Shown: positions 6,510 to 14,482 of the stretch, in pieces | How positions within the stretch are numbered: position 1 is the stretch's first letter | Layout: each line of letters opens with the position of its first letter | Origin: Eshraghiella sp964441705 | GTDB lineage: Bacteria; Bacillota; Clostridia; Lachnospirales; Lachnospiraceae | Length of the DNA: 14,482 nucleotides | Direction of reading: 5' to 3' | NCBI GenBank assembly: GCA_964441705.1 | Contig: CAYTWF010000067.1 | Span: 1-14,482 of the forward strand | Translations under genes and position numbers: made by a program | Notes under the pieces: generated by a model | Seen by the model: only the letters and a program-made list of their open reading frames with translations | Databases searched by the model: none | Told to the model about the DNA's origin: nothing

Positions 6510-6619
6510 ATGTCATAAATCTGATATTTTGACAATCGATTTTATATACCAATCCCCCTGACTGACATACAATATATGCATCTGTTAAAGATAAAACATA
6601 TAGGAAAGGGAAGGACAAT

Positions 6620-9600
6620 ATGAAAAATATCAAAAAATTTTTTGGTGTATTTGCAGTTGCTTTTGCGTTAATATCGGTAGTTATGCCGGTAATGGCACAG
6701 GATGGTGCAAATACAGATGTCTGGGTGTCTGTAGATACAGACAAGGAGACATATTCTGGGGACGATACAATTAAGGAGAGTATAATCGTCCACAATCAGA
6801 GCGGTTCTGATATATCTGATGTCAAGGTTTCCGTGGATATACCACAGGGCTATAAGACAGAGGATGGTAAGACCGGCAAATGGGAAAAGACAATTGAATT
6901 TGTTGGAAGAAATGATGAGACAAAGGTTGAAATCAGTCTTTTCAAAATCAAGAATACTACAGGAGCATCGGGGGATGTTAATGCAGGAGATGTTGGAAGA
7001 ACAATAATATGGTTAATAATGGCGGCAGCAGGAATCGGGGGAATTGTTTTTGCTGTGCGTAAGAAAAAGGTGAAAGTATTACTGTCAGCTGCTCTTGTAA
7101 TAGCATTGGCAGGAACAGCTATTCCTTTAACAGGCATTATGTCAGTTAAAGCGGCACAGCAGGATACCACGGTACAGCAGAAGACACAGACGGCAGCCAA
7201 GACAATTAAGGTTAATGGTAAGGATATTAAGCTTGGAGTTACTATTGCGTACACCCCTGCGGACTTATCCTTTGAAGGCTACAGTCAGGTATGGGAAGAT
7301 GAATTTGAAGGAACTGAGCTTAACAGAGATGACTGGAATGTTGAGACACATAATCCTGGCTGGGTTAATAATGAATTACAGGCATATGTAGATTCAGATG
7401 ACAATATATATGTTGAGGATGGCAAGCTTGTATTGAAGCCAATTCAGACTGGTGAGGGCAAGGAAGCTACATATACCTCTGGACGTGTTAATACACAGGG
7501 TAAGCATGATTTTAAGTATGGAATATATGAGGCAAGAGTAAAAGTACCTGCAGGACAGGGATTTTTACCTGCATTCTGGATGATGCCAACAGATGAGAAC
7601 ACATATGGACAGTGGCCACGATGTGGTGAAATTGACATTATGGAGGTTCTTGGAAATGATACTGATACAGCATACGGAACAATTCATTATGGCAATCCAC
7701 ACAGTGAAAGCCAGGGCAAGTATGAGCTGACTGATGGAAATTTTTCAGAAGAGTATCATGTATTTGACCTGGAATGGTTACCGGGAAGACTTAACTGGTA
7801 TGTAGACGGTAAGCTTATGCATACAGAGAATGACTGGTATTCAGCAACAGAAAATCAGGGAGAGATAACCTATCCGGCGCCATTTGACCAGCAGTTCTAC
7901 ATGATTCTTAATCTTGCAGTTGGTGGTAACTGGCCAGGCAATCCTGATGATACTACAGATGTTAACAGCCAGGCATTTTATATTGATTATGTAAGAGCAT
8001 ATCAGAAGGACAGCTATGATGAGAATGTAACCAAACCAATTAAAGAGGTAATTCTTCGTGACCCTGATGCTACAGGCAACTATGTTCTTAACTCCACATT
8101 TGCAGAGGCTGAAAGCCTGACTGATGATGATGGCTGGAAATTCCTTACTACACTTGGTGGTGAGGCTGAAGCAGAGATTAAGAATAATGAAATAGTGATA
8201 ACTGCAGCTGATAACGGAACAGTGGATTATAGCGTACAGCTTGTACAGCCTGATATCTCACTTAAAAAGGGTGGAACCTATAAGCTTAGCTTTGATGCTT
8301 ATGCAGACGCTTCAAGGTCTATGAAGGTAGATGTGTCAGCACCAGACCGTGGCTATAATCGTTACCTTGCAGATACTGCGGTTGCACTTACAACAACGAA
8401 GCAGAGCTTTTCATATTCCTTTACTATGACAGATAAGGACGATGCCAATGGACGTGTTGAATTTAACCTTGGTAATACAGCATCTACTGCAGCGGTACAT
8501 ATTACTAATGTAAGAATTGAAAAGACAGCGCAGTCAGATGCACCGGATACAAAGGTGGTTCTGGCAGATGGTAATTATGTGTATAACGGTGCTTTCCAGG
8601 AGGGAACAGGCCGTCTTGGAAGCTGGACAATAGTCAATAATGCAGCCGGACAGGTATCGGTTACAGACCTGGAGGATGGAAGACGCTTTAAGCTTGTTGT
8701 GTCACAGGACAAGGCATCTGAGGATTTCACAATTGGACAGTCAGACCTTGCACTTGGAAGTGAAGCACACTACGTTGTAAGCTTTGATGCACAGGCAGAC
8801 GCACCTAAATCAATTAAGCTTAAGGTAGCAGGGCAGGAATTTATTGCAAACCTTACAGCTGACAAGAAGAATTACAGCTTCAAATTTACAACACCAGCGA
8901 CCCTTGCGGATAAGAATATCGTATTTTACCTTGGAACAAAGGGAACTATGTATCTTGACAATGTAAGAATAGATGAAGATACCATGATTAAAAATGGTTC
9001 ATTTAATGCCGGATTTTCGGGCTTTGAGACATTTGTAGACAGCTCGGCAGGTGCCAGTAAGGTTGTGGATAGTATCAGCGAAGATAACGCAGCAGATTTT
9101 GACATTACCAACACAGGCGATGCAGAATGGAAGATTCAGCTGAAACAGTCTAATGTGCTTATGGAAAAAGATAAATGGTATACATTAACCTTTGACATTA
9201 AGAGCTCTATTGACAGAAGCTTCCAGTATTCTATCCAGAGAAATGGAGCAGTGCATAAGACCGAAGGCGGAGGCGAGGACTGGACTACATATGTTCAGGA
9301 GACAAAGGAGCTTACCGCATATGGACAGGATGGAGAATACACAACCATTACCCAGACCTTTAAGATGAACGAAGCTACTGATGATGGTTCAATTTTTAAC
9401 ATTGCTCTTGGCGGCAAAAGTATTACAACACAGCATCGTGTATGTATTGATAATATTGTTTTAAGATATGCAACTGATGAAGAGATAGAGGCAAATGCAC
9501 CGGCAGGTGTAACACCAAAGCCTGCCAATGTTAATCTTCTTGTTAATCCGCAGCTGACTGGTGATGCGCAGCCATGGGTAATTAACAAGCTCCCAGATAC

Positions 9601-9982
9601 AGTAGTTGCAATAAATGCAGGCAGCATTAAGTATACAGTTAATTCACTTGGGGTTAACTCGTATGATGTAGAGCTTAAGCAGGAGAATATTCAGCTTGAG
9701 GAGGGATGCCGATATAGAGTTACATTTGATGTAACCTCCACAGCAACCCGTAAGCTTAAGGTACAGCTGCAGCAGAATGGTGGAAGCTGGACATCATATT
9801 TTTACAACGAGCCGTCACTTACGGCAGATGCTCCATATACCTTCAGCCAGGAATTTACAATGAGCTCTGCAACAGATACAGCGGCATTGCTTGCCATAGA
9901 TATGGGAGCAATAGCAGATGCACCAACAACAGCTCATGATGTAACAATTTCTAATTGTTCAGTTGTAAAAATAGAAGAATAA
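6620..9982 (+). CDS. GH16 endo-beta-glucanase (laminarinase-type) with N-terminal membrane hairpin and four CBM4/9-like modules
   Basis: A 1120-residue extracytoplasmic enzyme. Residues 1-26 are a signal peptide (basic start, hydrophobic core, VMAQ end). Residues 30-115 are a beta-rich module of unknown role resembling CARDB/DUF11-type domains. A transmembrane segment (about 127-145), a basic loop VRKKKVKV (146-153) and a second hydrophobic segment (about 154-174) follow, ending MSVKAA, which could be cleaved. GH16 spans about 221-462. Its active site GEIDIME gives nucleophile E337, helper D339 and acid/base E342, and the extra Met is the beta-bulge form typical of laminarinases, not lichenases. 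Likely substrates are beta-1,3- or mixed-linkage glucans. Four CBM4/9-like modules follow (about 485-635, 650-785, 788-950, 970-1118), each opening with an N-x-x-x-N-x-x-F-type strand. No LPxTG or SLH motif is present. The ATG at 6620 follows AAGGGAAGG (6606-6614). An AraC regulator lies directly downstream. Confidence 0.9.
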   Translation: MKNIKKFFGVFAVAFALISVVMPVMAQDGANTDVWVSVDTDKETYSGDDTIKESIIVHNQSGSDISDVKVSVDIPQGYKTEDGKTGKWEKTIEFVGRNDETKVEISLFKIKNTTGASGDVNAGDVGRTIIWLIMAAAGIGGIVFAVRKKKVKVLLSAALVIALAGTAIPLTGIMSVKAAQQDTTVQQKTQTAAKTIKVNGKDIKLGVTIAYTPADLSFEGYSQVWEDEFEGTELNRDDWNVETHNPGWVNNELQAYVDSDDNIYVEDGKLVLKPIQTGEGKEATYTSGRVNTQGKHDFKYGIYEARVKVPAGQGFLPAFWMMPTDENTYGQWPRCGEIDIMEVLGNDTDTAYGTIHYGNPHSESQGKYELTDGNFSEEYHVFDLEWLPGRLNWYVDGKLMHTENDWYSATENQGEITYPAPFDQQFYMILNLAVGGNWPGNPDDTTDVNSQAFYIDYVRAYQKDSYDENVTKPIKEVILRDPDATGNYVLNSTFAEAESLTDDDGWKFLTTLGGEAEAEIKNNEIVITAADNGTVDYSVQLVQPDISLKKGGTYKLSFDAYADASRSMKVDVSAPDRGYNRYLADTAVALTTTKQSFSYSFTMTDKDDANGRVEFNLGNTASTAAVHITNVRIEKTAQSDAPDTKVVLADGNYVYNGAFQEGTGRLGSWTIVNNAAGQVSVTDLEDGRRFKLVVSQDKASEDFTIGQSDLALGSEAHYVVSFDAQADAPKSIKLKVAGQEFIANLTADKKNYSFKFTTPATLADKNIVFYLGTKGTMYLDNVRIDEDTMIKNGSFNAGFSGFETFVDSSAGASKVVDSISEDNAADFDITNTGDAEWKIQLKQSNVLMEKDKWYTLTFDIKSSIDRSFQYSIQRNGAVHKTEGGGEDWTTYVQETKELTAYGQDGEYTTITQTFKMNEATDDGSIFNIALGGKSITTQHRVCIDNIVLRYATDEEIEANAPAGVTPKPANVNLLVNPQLTGDAQPWVINKLPDTVVAINAGSIKYTVNSLGVNSYDVELKQENIQLEEGCRYRVTFDVTSTATRKLKVQLQQNGGSWTSYFYNEPSLTADAPYTFSQEFTMSSATDTAALLAIDMGAIADAPTTAHDVTISNCSVVKIEE

Positions 9983-10006
9983 TTCTATAATATAGCTATA
10001 ATTATG

Positions 10007-10040
10007 ACAACCAGAACCACATAATCGTGGTTTTGGTTGT
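10007..10040 (+). terminator. Stem-loop after the GH16 gene, probable terminator
   Basis: Arms 10007-10020 (ACAACCAGAACCAC) and 10027-10040 (GTGGTTTTGGTTGT) pair over 14 bp with a single G-T wobble around a 6-nt loop. The 3' arm is T-rich and continues TTG, but there is no pure T tract, so termination may be partial. It starts 24 nt after the GH16 stop. It could also limit read-through into the AraC gene. Confidence 0.6.
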
Positions 10041-10070
10041 TTGCGCAATAAGCTGCCTTGCAGCTATATA
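10041..10070 (+). promoter_or_regulatory. Possible weak promoter of the AraC gene
   Basis: TTGCGC (10041-10046), an 18-nt spacer and TATATA (10065-10070) could form a sigma-A promoter immediately after the stem-loop. The spacer contains a perfect AGCTGC-CTT-GCAGCT inverted repeat (10051-10065) that could be an operator. The match to consensus is modest. Confidence 0.3.
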
Positions 10071-10099
10071 TGACCCATGCTTGCAAGAGGAGGAAGAAT

Positions 10100-10855
10100 A
10101 TGAGCTATGAATCAGAATGGTTGTTTTGGGAATCAGGGGATGATGTTGATGAAATTGAACACAGAAAGCTTTCGGAGGAATACGAGTTCTATATAGCAGT
10201 TGCAAGGGGCGATGTTACGGCTGTTAAGAAGAACTGTGACCAGAAAAAATTTATCGAACAGGAGGGTGTTGGTGTCCTGTCAAAGGACCCTGTCAAGAAT
10301 CTGAAATATCATTATGTAATAACTACTGCAATGGTGACAAGAATGTGCAAGCAGCATGGCATGGAGTTAGAGCAGGCGTTCAGATTAAGTGATTTCTATA
10401 TTCAGAAGCTGGATTATATTAATACTGTAGAGGAGGTAGCACAGCTTCATGATGAGATGGTAATGGATTTTACAAAGAAAATGCGTAAATATATTGCCAA
10501 TAATATGAATTCCAAGCATATAGATATGAGCAAGAACTACATATATAACCATATGAAGGAACGTATTACACTGGAGGATGTTGCACAGGAGATAGGGGTG
10601 TCTCAGGGGTATCTTTCAAGATTATTTAAAAAAGAGATGGGAATATCCATCAGCGCATATATAAGACAACAGAAAATAGAAATGGCAGAGAATCTTCTGC
10701 AATTCAGTAATTATTCATTAAGCGATATAGCTCACAGACTGGCATTTGCTTCTCAAAGTCATTTTATACAGCAATTTCGTGAGGTGACAGGTATGACTCC
10801 TAAGAAATACAGAGATTTATATTTTAAAACACAGTGGGACTTAAATCAGGAATAA
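10100..10855 (+). CDS. AraC-family transcriptional regulator
   Basis: A 251-residue cytoplasmic regulator. Residues about 1-140 form a helical N-terminal domain of the type often seen in clostridial AraC proteins: a stretch around NLKYHYVITTAMVTR (67-81), then LSDFYIQKLDYI (96-107). No cupin or receiver domain is visible. Residues about 145-245 are the double helix-turn-helix, with ITLEDVAQEIGVSQGYLSRLFK (second domain half begins near residue 202, NYSLSDIAHRLAF) and the closing motif GMTPKKYRD. The frame is open further upstream (TTG at 10058), but AGGAGG (10088-10093) sits 6 nt before the ATG at 10100, which fixes the start. Its position right after the GH16 gene suggests control of glucan degradation, as is common for AraC proteins beside glycoside hydrolases. 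The separating stem-loop means it may have its own promoter. Confidence 0.9.
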   Translation: MSYESEWLFWESGDDVDEIEHRKLSEEYEFYIAVARGDVTAVKKNCDQKKFIEQEGVGVLSKDPVKNLKYHYVITTAMVTRMCKQHGMELEQAFRLSDFYIQKLDYINTVEEVAQLHDEMVMDFTKKMRKYIANNMNSKHIDMSKNYIYNHMKERITLEDVAQEIGVSQGYLSRLFKKEMGISISAYIRQQKIEMAENLLQFSNYSLSDIAHRLAFASQSHFIQQFREVTGMTPKKYRDLYFKTQWDLNQE

Positions 10856-10887
10856 GGTTAATTGAATGTATTCTTTCTTACTGTGAA

Positions 10888-10916
10888 TTGACTTTAATCT
10901 GTTAAAGAATTATAAT
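10888..10916 (+). promoter_or_regulatory. Near-consensus sigma-A promoter of the signalling operon
   Basis: -35 TTGACT (10888-10893), a 17-nt spacer and -10 TATAAT (10911-10916) make this the best promoter match in the window, with transcription starting near 10923. A perfect CTTTAA-TCTG-TTAAAG inverted repeat (10892-10907) fills the spacer and could be a regulator site. The leader of about 50 nt ends in a GGGAG ribosome binding site (10962-10966). Confidence 0.75.
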
Positions 10917-10971
10917 TATGTTCTAAAGCATAACTATTGTGCAGACTATTGTATTATTTGCGGGAGTATAT

Positions 10972-12279
10972 ATGATGGACAGGATACTTATTGTTGATGA
11001 TGTAAGGATGAACAGGGCAATTCTGAAATCCATCTTCAAGGACAGATATGAAATTATTGAGGCAAAGAATGGTGAGGAGGCTCTTGATATCATAGACAGG
11101 TTCAAGGGAGAGATTTCACTGGTGCTGCTTGACCTTGTTATGCCTGGAATGTCAGGCTTTGAAGTACTGGAGGAGCGTAAGAACAGAATATTTTTCAGGG
11201 ATATTCCTGTTGTAGTTATGACCAGCAGTGAGAAACTGTCTGACCAGATAAGGGCATTTGAGCTTGGAGCTAATGAATTCATACTTAAGCCTCTTGTTCC
11301 GGAGATTGTTCTTACAAGAGTTAACAATCTTATGCTTTCCAACAGACGTGTTATGTCAATTGAGATGGAGGCACGTAAGCTTAAGGCAAAGTCAGAGCTT
11401 GATGCAATGACTGGACTTTATAATAAGGCGACAACGGAATTTACGATTAACAGTATACTTGGAATGAGTGAAGGTGTACTGGTTGCAATGATGATAATTG
11501 ATATAGATAATTTTAAGACTGTTAATGATACACTTGGACACCATGAGGGCGATTGTGTTATTAAGACAGTTGCAGAGCTTATTGCAGGACATTTCAGAAA
11601 AGTAGACGTTATTGGACGTGTCGGAGGAGATGAATTCTGTGTTCTTATGACAGATATTCCTAATATGAACATTGCTTATGCTAAGGCGGACGAACTGATA
11701 CAGCTTATGAGATATAAGCCCAATATCAACGTGCCGGAATATGTTACATTAAGTATTGGAATGGCATCCAATGAGCGACGCAGTGTTACACAGGCAGAAT
11801 TGTTTCAGAAGGCTGATGATGCGCTTTACAGAGCTAAAGAGGGTGGAAAGTCTCAGTACCGCGAGTATGGTGTTGAGCCGGAGCTGGTTTCTATTGATAA
11901 GAGAATGACTGTAATAGTAATGAGCAGATATAGAAATATCAGCAGCATTATGAGAGCATTGATGCCCGGCAATGTAAGGATAATTGAGGTGGAGAATCCA
12001 GAAGAGCTTGGCAGGGTTGAGCGAGAGCTTGCAGCAACGGTAAAGCTGGTGTATGCAGATATATCCCATGGAGAGGGTGACAGGAAGCTGTACTGGGAGC
12101 AGCTGGCAATGATTGACTGGCTGAACATGAAGGATGTATATGCAATATGTAAGGAAGGCAGTGTTAAGCAGTATAGTAAGGCGCTGCAGCATGGTTCAGG
12201 TGATATTGTTCTTTTCCCTATAGACCATGGTTCAATAAGAAGAAGGACTTTAGTTAAGCTGGAGCCTGATAATAATTAG
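10972..12279 (+). CDS. REC-GGDEF response regulator (diguanylate cyclase) with degenerate receiver-like C-terminus
   Basis: A 435-residue cytoplasmic protein. The receiver domain is residues 3-120, with acidic pocket D9/D10, phospho-acceptor D54 in LLDLVMPGMSG, T84 and K106 in LKP. A linker helix leads to a GGDEF domain (about 138-298) with DAMTGLYNKATTE, IDIDNFKTVND and an intact GGDEF at 218-222, so it should make cyclic di-GMP from two GTP. The inhibitory-site motif R209-x-x-D212 lies five residues before GGDEF, predicting product inhibition. Residues about 305-435 look like a receiver fold that lost its acidic pocket and Lys (discussed in the findings). The ATG at 10972 is 5 nt after GGGAG (10962-10966); the next ATG at 10975 is equally possible. 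The upstream TTG at 10939 has no ribosome binding site. It precedes a hybrid histidine kinase by 36 nt, in the same operon, and that kinase is its likely phosphate source. Confidence 0.92.
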   Translation: MMDRILIVDDVRMNRAILKSIFKDRYEIIEAKNGEEALDIIDRFKGEISLVLLDLVMPGMSGFEVLEERKNRIFFRDIPVVVMTSSEKLSDQIRAFELGANEFILKPLVPEIVLTRVNNLMLSNRRVMSIEMEARKLKAKSELDAMTGLYNKATTEFTINSILGMSEGVLVAMMIIDIDNFKTVNDTLGHHEGDCVIKTVAELIAGHFRKVDVIGRVGGDEFCVLMTDIPNMNIAYAKADELIQLMRYKPNINVPEYVTLSIGMASNERRSVTQAELFQKADDALYRAKEGGKSQYREYGVEPELVSIDKRMTVIVMSRYRNISSIMRALMPGNVRIIEVENPEELGRVERELAATVKLVYADISHGEGDRKLYWEQLAMIDWLNMKDVYAICKEGSVKQYSKALQHGSGDIVLFPIDHGSIRRRTLVKLEPDNN

Positions 12280-12315
12280 CAGTATGTAAGTTCATATTAA
12301 TAGGGGAGATTAATT

Positions 12316-14421
12316 ATGATGTTTGATAGAAGACGATTACGTAGTGCACTTAGATTTAGAGACAGACTGAAGGAATACCAGAATGAAATTATCCAACATG
12401 ATATTAGAATGCTTCAGAGTGTCAGCATAATAGGAACAATTATAGGACTGGCTCTTTTGATTTTGAGTCTGCCTGGAATTGGTGTGTTAAAGCTGACCCT
12501 TGCATACCTTCTGCTGGCTCTGTTTTTTGGTATTATGCTTATTATTGCAAGAAAGCTGCTGCCTGAAAAACCGGTGCTGGTTCTGCCTTTTTTCTATTTG
12601 TTCATGGCAGCAATTATGGCACTGACAATTTATATGGGTACCATTATGGGTACAACAACTAATGCAACAACATTTCTACTTGCATTACTGATAGTTCCAT
12701 TATTTGTAATTGACAATCCGTGGAGAGTAATTGGCTTTAACGGACTGTTTATGGCTTCTTTTATAATCTGTGCCAGAATCTATAAGCCTCAGGGTGATAT
12801 CTTATCTCTTGATATATCCAATTCAATTGTAATATATGTAATAAGTTCAATAACTGTATTTATGTCGGCTAAGCGTCAGATACATCTTTTTGAGCTACAT
12901 CGTAGAGAGGATGACAAGCTTAAGGAAAAAGACATACTCATTAATGCTATTCCGGCTGGAATAGGGGTATTTGAGGTTAAAGCGGGCAGGGTATCACAGG
13001 TATTTATGAATGACGGCTATTATCGTCTGCTTGAGGATGACAGAGAGAACAGAGAGAGCCGTAATGGTGGCAATTTCATGAATGGAATTCATCCTGATGA
13101 CCGTCCTAAGGTAGCCGGTAAGATTAATGAGGTTATAGGAGGAGAGGATTATATTACTCTTAACTGCAGAGCACAGAAGGGTGACGGTTCATATATGTGG
13201 ATACGTCTTTCATCCTCTGTTGAATTCAGGGATGGGGATTTTATAAAGGTATACAGTACCTATGCAAGTATGGAAGAGGAGATGAAGAGCAAGCAGGAGA
13301 CCAAGGCTAAGACAGAATTCCTTTCCAGAATGAGCCATGATATTAGAACCCCAATGAATGCTATCATTGGTATGACAAGACTTGCCAAAGATGAGAAAGA
13401 TATCAATACAATTCGGGAATATCTGAACAATATTGATTTTTCAAGTGAATTTCTACTTGGTCTTATTAATGATATCTTGGATTTGAGCAAAATAGAAAGT
13501 GGAGAATTTACGCTTAATCCAGAGGTATATAGTGCGGGCGAATTCACAGAATCTGTAGATTCTATTATCAGACCGCTTATGGAACAGAAGAACATTAAGT
13601 TTGATATGGATTTGAATTTATCATCAGAATATATTTACATTGATAAGCTTAGACTTAACCAGATATTTTTTAATCTTTTGTCCAATGCTGCCAAATTCAC
13701 CCACAATGGTGGACATGTTGTATTTACAGCATATGAGGAAAAGGATACAGACAATAAGGTGGTTACATGTTTTACCGTCAAAGATAATGGAATAGGTATG
13801 AGCAGTGATTTCCTTAAGGATTTGTTTGTACCATTCAGACAGGAAAAAAATTACGAAGGCGATTTCAGCACTGGAACAGGTCTTGGACTTCCAATTGTTA
13901 AAAGTCTCATTGAGGCTATGGGAGGCAATATTGCAGTAAGAAGCAGACAGGGAATCGGAACGGAATATAAGGTAAGATTGTACATTGATAAGGCAGAGAA
14001 ACCGTCAAAAGACAGGCAGAAGACTCATGAAGAAATTTCTCTTAATAAGCTTCGGATACTTTTGGTTGAAGACAATACAATGAATGTACTTGTTGCCAAA
14101 AAGCTTTTAGAGAGTAAGGGCTGTATTGTTACAGTGGCTGTAAATGGACAGGAAGCAGTTGACCTGTTTGCAGTATCAGAACCTGGATATTACAGGATAA
14201 TTCTTATGGATGTAAGAATGCCGGTTATGGATGGGCTGGAGGCTACAAGAACCATACGAGGACTTGACCGGGAGGATGCACCGTCAGTGCCTATAATTGC
14301 AATGACAGCAGATGCATTTACGGAGGAACAAAAAAGAACCTTTGACGCGGGAATGAACTATCATCTGTCCAAGCCAATTAATCCGCAGGAGTTATTTGAC
14401 GTTATAAAAAGGTATGCTTAA
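12316..14421 (+). CDS. Membrane PAS-containing hybrid histidine kinase with C-terminal receiver
   Basis: A 701-residue inner-membrane sensor kinase. The hydrophobic N-terminus has about six transmembrane segments (near 35-53, 57-78, 87-107, 115-132, 137-153 and 168-184) with only short loops, so it lacks a large external sensor. A cytoplasmic PAS domain (about 205-318, with IHPDDR and MWIRLSS) follows. HisKA has H341 in SRMSHDIRTPMNAI. The ATPase domain shows the N box N453/N457 (NLLSNAAK), the G1 box D490-x-G492-x-G494 and the G2 box GTGLGLP (520-526). The C-terminal receiver has E585/D586, phospho-acceptor D632 (MDVRMPVMDG), T664 and K686, all intact. It should autophosphorylate on H341 and pass phosphate to D632 and perhaps to the REC-GGDEF protein upstream; no Hpt domain is in the window. 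The ATG at 12316 follows AGGGGAG (12302-12308) with 7-nt spacing. Confidence 0.93.
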   Translation: MMFDRRRLRSALRFRDRLKEYQNEIIQHDIRMLQSVSIIGTIIGLALLILSLPGIGVLKLTLAYLLLALFFGIMLIIARKLLPEKPVLVLPFFYLFMAAIMALTIYMGTIMGTTTNATTFLLALLIVPLFVIDNPWRVIGFNGLFMASFIICARIYKPQGDILSLDISNSIVIYVISSITVFMSAKRQIHLFELHRREDDKLKEKDILINAIPAGIGVFEVKAGRVSQVFMNDGYYRLLEDDRENRESRNGGNFMNGIHPDDRPKVAGKINEVIGGEDYITLNCRAQKGDGSYMWIRLSSSVEFRDGDFIKVYSTYASMEEEMKSKQETKAKTEFLSRMSHDIRTPMNAIIGMTRLAKDEKDINTIREYLNNIDFSSEFLLGLINDILDLSKIESGEFTLNPEVYSAGEFTESVDSIIRPLMEQKNIKFDMDLNLSSEYIYIDKLRLNQIFFNLLSNAAKFTHNGGHVVFTAYEEKDTDNKVVTCFTVKDNGIGMSSDFLKDLFVPFRQEKNYEGDFSTGTGLGLPIVKSLIEAMGGNIAVRSRQGIGTEYKVRLYIDKAEKPSKDRQKTHEEISLNKLRILLVEDNTMNVLVAKKLLESKGCIVTVAVNGQEAVDLFAVSEPGYYRIILMDVRMPVMDGLEATRTIRGLDREDAPSVPIIAMTADAFTEEQKRTFDAGMNYHLSKPINPQELFDVIKRYA

Positions 14422-14482
14422 TGCTGTAAGCAATTTGGTAAATAGTCAAGAAGTATTTTGATTTGTTTTTCGTACAGAAGGG

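Noticed and set aside
6529..6534. Perfect TTGACA hexamer upstream of the GH16 gene
   Set aside because: No acceptable -10 hexamer lies 16-18 nt downstream. TACAAT at 6568-6573 has no good -35 at the right distance, so no promoter is called for the GH16 gene.
6400..6619. tRNA-Gly as an integration site for a mobile element
   Set aside because: No integrase, no repeat of the tRNA 3' end and no phage genes are seen in the window; the tRNA is followed directly by its terminator.
6511..6619. c-di-GMP or other riboswitch in the GH16 leader
   Set aside because: The 110-nt leader has no recognisable conserved aptamer core or paired stems after the tRNA terminator.
9295..9627. Antisense reading frames opposite the GH16, GGDEF and kinase genes
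   Set aside because: They lie wholly inside well-supported genes, have no ribosome binding sites, and their translations show no recognisable domains.
14415..14432. TGCTTA/TAAGCA hairpin over the kinase stop codon
   Set aside because: Only 6 bp with no T tract directly after it, so too weak to call a terminator. The last 60 bases otherwise show no feature.

Overview
The window looks like a chromosomal segment from a low-GC anaerobic Firmicute, most likely a Lachnospiraceae-type gut or rumen Clostridium relative. The reasons are AT-rich DNA with strong AGGAGG-type ribosome binding sites, ferredoxin-tailed aldo/keto reductases, an AraC regulator of the Lachnospiraceae helical type, a large GH16 glucanase with CBM4/9-type modules, and REC-GGDEF and hybrid-kinase signalling genes. 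The species is inference. All clear genes are on the + strand.

Region 1 (1-4959) is a probable redox or electrophile-response operon. A cysteine-rich TetR regulator is preceded by a promoter (-35 TTGACT, -10 TATAAA) embedded in two overlapping inverted repeats, so autoregulation is likely. It is followed at 7-19 nt spacings by two [4Fe-4S]-tailed aldo/keto reductases, a small FMN nitroreductase and a single-domain rhodanese with an N-terminal membrane anchor. One of the reductases has the full catalytic tetrad and the other lacks the Tyr and Lys. The operon ends in a DUF5131 (phage Gp37/Gp68-like) gene broken by a one-base frameshift in an A run, just inside its cysteine motif.

Region 2 (4960-6510) holds a stand-alone AAA_14/DUF4143 ATPase. 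Its promoter lies on a 19-bp palindrome, and a second perfect 14-bp palindrome sits in the leader. A tRNA-Gly(CCC) with its own promoter and a strong intrinsic terminator follows.

Region 3 (6511-10855) encodes a 1120-residue secreted or membrane-tethered GH16 beta-glucanase (laminarinase-type active site) with an unusual N-terminal module plus transmembrane hairpin and four C-terminal CBM4/9-like modules. A stem-loop follows, then an AraC-family regulator that may control glucan use.

Region 4 (10856-14482) is a two-gene signalling operon behind a near-consensus sigma-A promoter (TTGACT-N17-TATAAT). It encodes a REC-GGDEF diguanylate cyclase with a C-terminal extension that looks like a degenerate receiver, and a six-TM PAS hybrid histidine kinase with a C-terminal receiver. 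Together they plausibly link a membrane or intracellular signal to c-di-GMP synthesis. No CRISPR array, IS element, integrase or complete prophage was seen.
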